This document shows, one piece after another, positions 57,510 through 64,000 of a DNA stretch of 64,000 nt. Source of the stretch: Heligmosomoides polygyrus polygyrus. Its lineage: Eukaryota; Nematoda; Chromadorea; Rhabditida; Heligmosomidae. How positions within the stretch are numbered: the first letter of the stretch is position 1; the number at the start of each line of letters is the position of its first letter. The translations under genes and the position numbers were made by a program. Location of the stretch: NCBI GenBank assembly GCA_947396885.1, contig OX377202.1, forward strand, positions 28,139,407 to 28,203,406. Direction: 5' to 3'. The notes under the pieces were generated by a model. It was not told the DNA's origin and did not search any database. It worked only from the letters and a program-made list of their open reading frames with translations.

Positions 57510-57625
57510 AGGCGAAGCAGAAGGTGCGGGTTCGAGTTCCGCCTGGCGCAAGAGTTTTGATCGTATCAAAACATTCTGTGACAACATATAGCCTCTCTAG
57601 CACTCGCTCCAGGCGTAAATGTGCT
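57510..57625 (+). mobile_element. SINE-B fragment
   Basis: GCAGAAGGTGCGGGTTCGAG, CCGCCTGGCGCAAGAGTTTT, AAAACATTCTGTGACAACAT and ATAGCCTCTCTAGC match the arms at 31.0-31.5 kb. The first half of the tRNA-like part is missing. Confidence 0.65.
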
Positions 57626-58377
57626 AAAGCATGGTATTTATTTCTTTGAGCTCCCAAGCCGATCTCTAACGGGTGATCCGACACTATCTTTTCACCACAT
57701 TTGTGGAGCAAAAATGAAATGCGTGGAGCTCTACATTAAGCTGATTGGCGCAAGAGGCTTATATTGTCTGAGCGATACGATTTTGGCGTAGTATCGAGAA
57801 AGTGCTTGGTCTGCTCACGTTTCACTCGTTTTGTGTTTATAGTCCAAGGCATACGCACTTATCGCGCGCAGCGAGCTAATCAATAGGCGAGAACGCTGCA
57901 GGGTTGCGAGGTAAGCTAATAGGAGGGCGTACGAAGGATTGACAAGTTAGATGGTGACAACGCAAAGTATGAGCCACTAGGCCTCTTCCAGAAGGTTCTG
58001 GAGTTTTCAAAAGGCGGCGTCGGATTTCAGGTGTACCCCTTATCGAGTCCAGGTTCTAAGTGCAATGTGGCTCGGTCAGTCAAGCCACTGTCCTTGCTTC
58101 GGGATAAAGAACGGCCACAAAGGAGAAAGAGTGGTCTGGAGATCCTCTGTTAGCCAGTGCAACCAATTACGCGTTACAGACTGACATTCAAAGTGCCTTC
58201 TGAGCAAGTAAAGGGCGAATTTGTAGAGTCACCGACATTATGGAGGAGGGGCCGAGTTGATGAAGGCTGTGTGTTCTTTCATCGATAAATGACTGCAAAA
58301 TTTGTCAGTCATTGAAAGATGTTAATGTTTAGCAACCTAGTACGTTCACAGAGGCTGAATCTCCAAGTATTAAGGTA

Positions 58378-59567
58378 TTAGGTTGGAAAAAGTCTTTTCA
58401 TTTTTTTCAAAGATTTATTACTTCACAACTACAATGTCAAATCAATTGAGATAAACTCTGTTTTGTTCCACTACCCTTCTTCAAAGATTGGGTGCTTTTC
58501 TAATTCCTCTCGCTCAAAGGACTGAAGTTCTGGAGTCGTACCATTGCTGAATCCAATTTTTGAGGTCTTTATCCGTTTCAAAGTATTGCTCTCCAATTTC
58601 TTGCTTGAGAGCACAGAAGAGATGGTAGTCGGTAGGGGCGAGGTCAGCGCTTTACGGTGGATGTGGCGTCACCTTCCAGCTCAGCCCCTTTATTGTTTCA
58701 CTTGTGAGTCTTGCAACATGTGGTTTTGCACTGAGTGTCTACAGGGCATGTGGAATCCAAGCTCCAAATTACCATGCAAAGCCAAGACCCTTCAGATGGA
58801 TTCCCACTATCCCATGAGACACTTCGAACTTCTCTGCCAATTGACGTGTCGTCTGCCTACTATCGGTACGAAGAAGATGGAGTAGTTCAGTGTCGTCCAA
58901 TTCAGCTGGCCATTCTGACCTTGCTTTGTCCTCGAGTGAATAACCTCCCTATAAAAACGTTCCGAACCACTCATAACAGGCGCGATGAGTACTGGATCCC
59001 AAGCCATATATATGACTAATTTGGTCGGCTGCCTGACGTACTGTAGGTCCTTTAATGAATTCATAAAGAATGCCGTGCCGAAAATGGCCATGAGGTAGAT
59101 CTGGCACTGAGTCCGGAAGATTGGATAAGGATAAAGGATAAAGGGCGGCGTTACTCAATCCCTTTTGGGATGCGCCAGCGCATTCTACTTCTACGGGATG
59201 TCGTGGAGGCGACATGAATGCGTATTTGGCCAATACAGTCAGCGCCTTATCCTTCCCAGACACGTCTGGTACCAATTCACCGACCCCGGAGGGATGGAAG
59301 GCTTGGTTGGCCTGGGCGGAAAATCCGAACCAGGAACCTGGTATCGGGTGCACGCGACAGTCGCGCCTCCTCCGACTGCGCTACACGCGTCCCGCCCCGC
59401 GCCAAGATTGGATAGATAACGAAATACAAGAATGGTATTGACCTGTGTCCCCGTGCGAACGGTAGACAAGTGTGATATGAAATCAGCAATCAGTACTGGC
59501 TAGTGTGTTTACAAGGAGAACGGTAAAGAAACTTTTCGAAGTGTGAAGAGACTTTTTTCCAACTTAA
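58378..59567 (-). mobile_element. Irritans/CeMar-type mariner, internally deleted, SINE inserted
   Basis: The ends TTAGGTTGGAAAAAGTCTTT (58378) and the inverse GACTTTTTTCCAACTTAA (59567) are flanked by TA. Minus strand, N-terminal part near 59085-58800: HGILYEFIKGPTVRQAA, SRQTTRQLAEKFEVSHG. The C-terminal part with ADLAPTDYHLFCAL is near 58650. The block with the second catalytic aspartate (HDNARPH region) is missing. Without the SINE (59128-59403) and one target copy the element is about 0.9 kb. Confidence 0.85.
59128..59403 (-). mobile_element. SINE-A, 276 bp, with perfect 11-bp target duplication
   Basis: AAGATTGGATA lies at 59117-59127 and again at 59404-59414, so both ends are exact. 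Minus strand: A box TAGCGCAGTCGG at 59383-59372, B-box-like GGTTCGGATTT at 59331-59321, tail CCTTTATCCTTTATCCTT. The best-defined copy of the family. Confidence 0.92.
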
Positions 59568-59699
59568 TAATTATGAAAGTCGTTAGCTGTTCAGTTTGGA
59601 AGCGTATACACGCAGCTTCCTTAGAACTTAATAAAAGGTAGATTAATGTCAAAGATACTTGCAGTTCTGCAGCGGCCTCCTTGAACAGTAGATCTACAA

Positions 59700-61235
59700 T
59701 TTATGTGACTGCTTGAAACTCGAAGTTGATGTTTATTGGTGACAACGTTTCGGGCATAAGCCCTTCTTCAGGTCTAAATACAATAATGCTACTTGACACA
59801 TACACACAGTAAAGCGGCAAGAAATACGGACCTGGGATCCACGACGGATTAAATGGGTGAGGGAAGGGCCAAGGTCTTCTTGGACGTTGGTTGGCCGGAA
59901 ATGAAGTGCAGGGGTGCTCGGACTCTTTATATATGGTCGAGTCGTGACTAGTCATTTATATGTCACGATGGTCTTCAGCGGTCACGTCGCTAGCCCCTAT
60001 AGAGTGATAAGACTCATTGCATACTTCATTTCTTCCCTATTGTTAATCGGTGGCTTCCAGTGTTTTATTTCTAGCGCTTCCTTGATCTTCCTCTCTACTG
60101 GGTCTGCCAGATTTTTGTGGAGGATGGAAATCCGCAATTGCGGCGGTGGCTCACGCGTGTGTCTCAGGGTGCGGTGCTTCGAGAATGGATTGTCCGGGTA
60201 GCTCTGAGGGTTGCGCAGAGCTCTCACGTGCTCATCCATTCTCTGCCATAGTGGTCTCGCTGTTTCACCTATATAAAATTCTTCGCAGGACACACAGACC
60301 ACCTTGTAGACCACACACTTCATCTCACACACGTTGTCTCCTTCGCAGATCATGCAATTCCTTCTTTCACATTGATTCTCGTATGGACGTGACGTTGTGA
60401 GTAAGCGTCGCAAAGATGGTGGTGGTTGGAAAATGAGACTTATGGGAAGCCCCGATCGCTTCACGACACGGTTGACGTCCATTGCGAATGAATCCGAGAT
60501 GAAGGGCATGATCAGAGGAGATCCACAGAGAGATCTGTGGGGTTTCCAACAACGGCACTCCTTTGAACCGTAGCCGTTTTGCCGCAGAATTTCGGTGATT
60601 TCATCATCCACTTCTTGATAATTCGTCGAGGTCAAGGCGGAAGATGTGGCAACCATATGATGAACGATGTTTCGTTTCACATATAGAGGATGGCAGCTCC
60701 GAGCGTGAACGATGATGTTCTTAGATGCCGGTTTCTTGTACCACATACTACTAACCTGACCTTCCGATATCCTGATCTTCGTATTCAAAAATGGCAGGAA
60801 CCCATCTGGAGTAGGAGACTCTGATGTTAAGCTGATTGTAGGAAACGCAGAGTTCAGCCGCCTAAGGGTGTGCCTCAATGTTGCTCTCGTTTTTCCAACA
60901 ACAAAAATGTCGTCAATATATCGGCCGAAGTATAGCACTCGAGAGGATAAGGCTGGTCGTTCAAGCTGATCCATGAATAAGATGGCGAGAAGCGGCGCCA
61001 ACCTGCTCCCCATTGCAAGACCTCGAGTTTGTTTATAGAACACATTTCGAAACCGAAATGTGCTTACACTGACCACGTTTCGTAAAAGTTCTTCAACGTC
61101 TTGTGTAGATAACCCGAAAAGTTGGATAAGAGTTGGAGTAGATCTACAGTAAACCCGCAAGATTCTAGTGACCCTTACGTGGGACGTGCTGACGGTACAT
61201 AGGAGCGAGAAGTGTGCGCCGATGCACTTGTGCTA
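59700..61235 (-). mobile_element. Penelope-like retroelement, 5'-truncated (RT plus GIY-YIG)
   Basis: A minus-strand frame of 387 codons (61160-59997), open upstream to a stop at 61235-61233, encodes the second half of a reverse transcriptase and an endonuclease. Counting from 61160: RGLAMGSRLAPLLAILFMDQ at 46-65 is the RT block before the catalytic YIDD at 81-84; a Cys-rich linker CERRNCMICEGDNVC is near 264-278; the GIY-YIG nuclease has VYKVVC at 284-289, YIGET at 296-300, then RMDEH and a later Glu in DPVERKIKEALE. The frame is uninterrupted, so the copy is fairly young. RT start and upstream terminal repeat are missing. The 3' region, 59996-59700, carries a hammerhead motif and AATAAA near 59734. 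Confidence 0.92.
59738..59785 (-). ncRNA. Hammerhead ribozyme-like motif in the Penelope element
   Basis: On the minus strand the core reads CTGAAGA (59771-59765), then stem II GGGC-loop-GCCC, then GAAAC (59752-59748), a minimal stem III AC-GTT-GT and C at the expected cleavage position (59741). This order is the type I hammerhead core CUGANGA..GAAA. Hammerheads are known in Penelope-like terminal repeats. The first stem I pair is a mismatch (C against A) in this copy, so activity is uncertain. Confidence 0.7.
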
Positions 61236-62592
61236 TGGAAAAATTGTGCAGGTCTCAGTCAGGGACTAGCCTATGGGATGCACTCATTTCGTTAGGAGCC
61301 CTTAAAATTAGATTGTGAATGATTTGGTCACGTAAACGCGCACTAAGTACTAGAGCTGCAGTAGGTGAGCTATGAGAGATGATGGCTGACAACAAGATCA
61401 CGCAAGGCAAGTAAAATAGGCGAGCGGATGGAATGGTCTGAACAAGGCTGCAAGAAATGCGAACCTGGGGCGAGAAAGAGTAGATGGCTACGTCTACACT
61501 GAAGTCCTGTAAAAGGGAAGGTTAAATGCGTAGATAAACGAGTGTACCTGTTACCGTGCACTTCAAGCAGAGCTCGATGGGGCGCGGCTTTGTATGATAT
61601 CAGCGCCTAATAATCTTTTGAAGGATATTCCCCAAGGAATGGACGCACGCGGCGGGACAGGGTGACTGTAACATCGGGCACAGCTGCATCGGTAGACTTT
61701 GACCAGAATCATGACGAACAGTGACGCATAACGATAACCGAGAGTGATTTGTTTGATTTCAATTCAAGTGGCGAATGGAAGCATTACAAAGGCAAGGTGC
61801 ATCCGAAGGGAAGCGATTAAGACCCTGACTGGGGATTGAGAGGGAGAATACACCTCTGACACAGACACAGAAGACCTGCTCGAGAAGTGCCTTCCCTATG
61901 GTGTTCATTTCTGTTACTGCAGGGGTGGAAGGGGTGTCGTACTCCGAGCTGGACCCCATCTGTATCGGTGAACGGTGGCACAGACCCAGGGCCCGTTTTT
62001 TGGCAGAATCGGAGAGGACTAACGGCACTATGATCCTACCTGCCTGCCGGGCGGCTTTTCCTACGTCGGGTCCAGCTGGCCCTACTGAACCATATTGGTC
62101 GCGATGTCACTGCAGGGAGGCCGTGGGATGCTCGAGGACCTTCAGTGTAGTGGAAATCATATGGCTACTGCTGATCATCTTCTAAATAACGTCGCCGTAA
62201 AACTGAACGTAGGCAATGCTGCAAAAAAGAAAAGAAAATTGGGTGTCATGAGGGTTAAGTTTACACTCTTCTTACGAAGACTTCTACTTGCTTTGTTTCA
62301 TGCAAAGGTTAATCATTCCGGCATAACACTTATGCTGGGTGAGCCATCGCTAGAAAACTGCAACTGTTATCCTATTATAATATATAAGTCCTATAATAGG
62401 CTCTATATCGAAGATATCAACACCTAAAAGGGAGTGCATCACTAACCCGCCGACGAGTGATTGGAAAAAGTACAATTTCTATCGTGTACAAAGCGCAGCA
62501 CAGTTGAGAAAAACTTCGCTAACACACAATTCACTAACACAAACTCGCCCAAATATACAAATCGGGAGTAAGACCAGAACCAGCTTTGAGAG
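61236..62592. other. No gene recognised
   Basis: Short frames only; nothing could be assigned. It holds the junction where the Penelope element is truncated. Confidence 0.45.
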
Positions 62593-63990
62593 CAGTGGTG
62601 CAGTTTTGGGCGTTGATTTTCTTAAACGATTTTTTAACCGAAAATTTTCGTTAAGTTTCCAGTAAATCGTTAGATTTCGTTAAAACATACAATAATTAGC
62701 TGCAATCTAAATATTATTCCAAATGTGACAGTCAGGAAAAACGTTTTATCTTTTTACTCCAACTAGTAAACAACTAAAGTTAAACGAACGCAAGGTCACA
62801 TGCTACAAAGTAACAAACAATTCACTAACAACATTGAGTAGACTGAAAATAAATCAGCTATCAACAGCAAATTAGAGTTCCAATTTGATCAGGCAGACCC
62901 CGGAATCTCTACCCTTTCTTAGTTTTCTGCAAAGTCATTTTGTGTGACTGTTCTACGAGCATGTACATACATACAATCTCGATGCGGGCATCAGCCCACG
63001 AAGTACCGAAGGAACGACGCAATAGGCCCGGGGGAGATCACCTTGTACATTGTGGATATTCGCATTGGAAAGAATGCAAATGTATCTCCAGTTACATCAG
63101 AAATGGACTAGGCTCTTCGTCATTGGTAGGTCTCAACGATGCTGCATGAATCTTTTTTGTACAACACCAAACGTTGTACTGGGATGTACTACAAGTTGAC
63201 CCCGGCCGAGCCTGTTTGCGCGGAAGGAAATAATAAAAATGCAATTAAAAACTTACAAGTGGAATGTCAACGTTTAGAAAGAGCTGTTTTCCAATTTTTC
63301 GCAAATCATTTAAAGCATGTCCAGCGGCCGAGAACCTCGGTCCTTGGTCTCGAAGGTTCCAGGTTGCGAGCAAAAATATTCTGGGATTAGCAGCGCCAAG
63401 TAGGGATAGGCAGATCTTACGAGGAGACCAGAACAGTATTTTAGTAGATTCACTGACGTGCTTGGTATTTCGGTGAAGAACTTTTCTAGCTCCCAAATGT
63501 GCTACTTCCAAAAATTTAAATACACCATAGAAGCCATGAGAAATAGAATGAAGGTAAAAATAAAACAGTATTTGGACGCTGTTGCCGACGTCACAGAGAC
63601 AAGCCCATAGGTCAAACGCAATTGGCATTGGAGTGCAATATCTTCTCGCCAGGGCTTGTTCATACTTGTCGACGAAAGCCGCAGGAGCGATTGGTCGGCC
63701 AAGCAAATCTTTCCTGCGGTTCCCGTCGCAAAGTAGGAAGAGGCTCCTACGGCTATGTCAGAGCGGATTGTGTCAGTTTAGTCTTACCGATTTCAATAGT
63801 TTCTCAGGAGAGACCTAATCGAGAGGGTGAGGCCTGCAATACTAGTGAAGACCTAGAGGAGATGTGATAAACGTATTAAGAAAACAGTCCGTTAAAAAAT
63901 TTCCGTTTAGTCGTTAGGCAAAATTTTAACGAAAAATGCCGTTAAATCGTTAAATTCTTTAAATCGTCAACCGTTAAATGTGCACCCGTG
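62593..63990. mobile_element. hAT-like nonautonomous element, 1.4 kb
   Basis: Left end CAGTGGTGCA at 62593; right end TGCACCCGTG at 63990 (inverse CACGGGTGCA, 8 of 10 matching). TTTGAGAG (62585-62592) and TTCGAGAG (63991-63998) flank it, an 8-bp duplication with one difference, as for hAT. Subterminal TCGTTAA/TTAACGA words occur at both ends. No transposase is recognisable inside. A sequence like the GGGCTTGTTCATACTT MITE end is embedded near 63654. Confidence 0.7.
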
Positions 63991-64000
63991 TTCGAGAGTG

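Noticed and set aside
61440..61475. Possible upstream terminal repeat of the Penelope element (GCAAGAAATGCGAACCTGGG resembles 59820-59840)
   Set aside because: Similarity is limited to about 22 bp and the flanks do not align; too short to call a repeat.
1..64000. CRISPR arrays, bacterial operons or riboswitches
   Set aside because: No spaced identical repeats, no bacterial gene organisation; spliced nuclear genes show the DNA is eukaryotic.

Overview
ORGANISM. This is eukaryotic DNA. The host genes have many short introns with GT..TTTTCAG or TTTTTAG ends, and splice-acceptor-like sites lie 5 to 25 nt upstream of start codons, as expected for spliced-leader trans-splicing. With the load of cecropia- and irritans-type mariners, this points to a nematode, most likely a strongylid (hookworm-like) clade V species. 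The species is inference; the gene structures are read from the sequence. HOST GENES. Three recognisable genes lie on the minus strand. (1) A complete SHP-2-type tyrosine phosphatase (SH2-SH2-PTP, the ptp-2 family) has 15 exons between 32778 and 20461 and a conceptual product of 574 aa. (2) A complete GPI mannosyltransferase 1 (PIG-M) has 12 exons between 14511 and 7080 and a product of 428 aa. (3) The first two exons of a diphthine methyl ester synthase (DPH5) lie at 6076-5811; no later exon was found, so they may lie beyond the left edge past about 5.8 kb of transposon-filled sequence. An elongator tRNA-Met(CAT) lies at 18796-18868. PIG-M and DPH5 are on the same strand, 1.0 kb apart. LAYOUT. 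1-1650: 3' end of an LTR retroelement. 1.7-2.8 kb: dead mariner. 3.2-5.0 kb: a SINE and a 41-bp minisatellite. 5.8-14.5 kb: DPH5 start and PIG-M, whose last intron holds a 1.06-kb palindrome. 14.5-20.5 kb: tRNA-Met plus SINE-like pieces. 20.5-32.8 kb: the phosphatase, with a 1.6-kb palindrome, a LINE remnant and a 0.5-kb tRNA-like palindrome in its introns. 32.8-46.4 kb: no recognisable gene apart from SINEs. 46.4-64 kb: densely packed mobile DNA, including TAA-target MITEs, a MITE with a 9-bp target duplication, a 1.46-kb inverted-repeat element, three mariner derivatives, a Penelope-like element with a hammerhead-ribozyme motif, and a hAT-like element that ends at the right edge. THEME. The striking property is the number of long inverted repeats (at least seven of about 260 bp to 1.6 kb). 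Three lie inside introns of the two complete genes, so they would be transcribed as long RNA hairpins. A tRNA-derived SINE family (called SINE-A here) with an A/T-rich CCTTTAT-type tail has about eleven copies. Several nested insertions let relative ages be read directly from the sequence.
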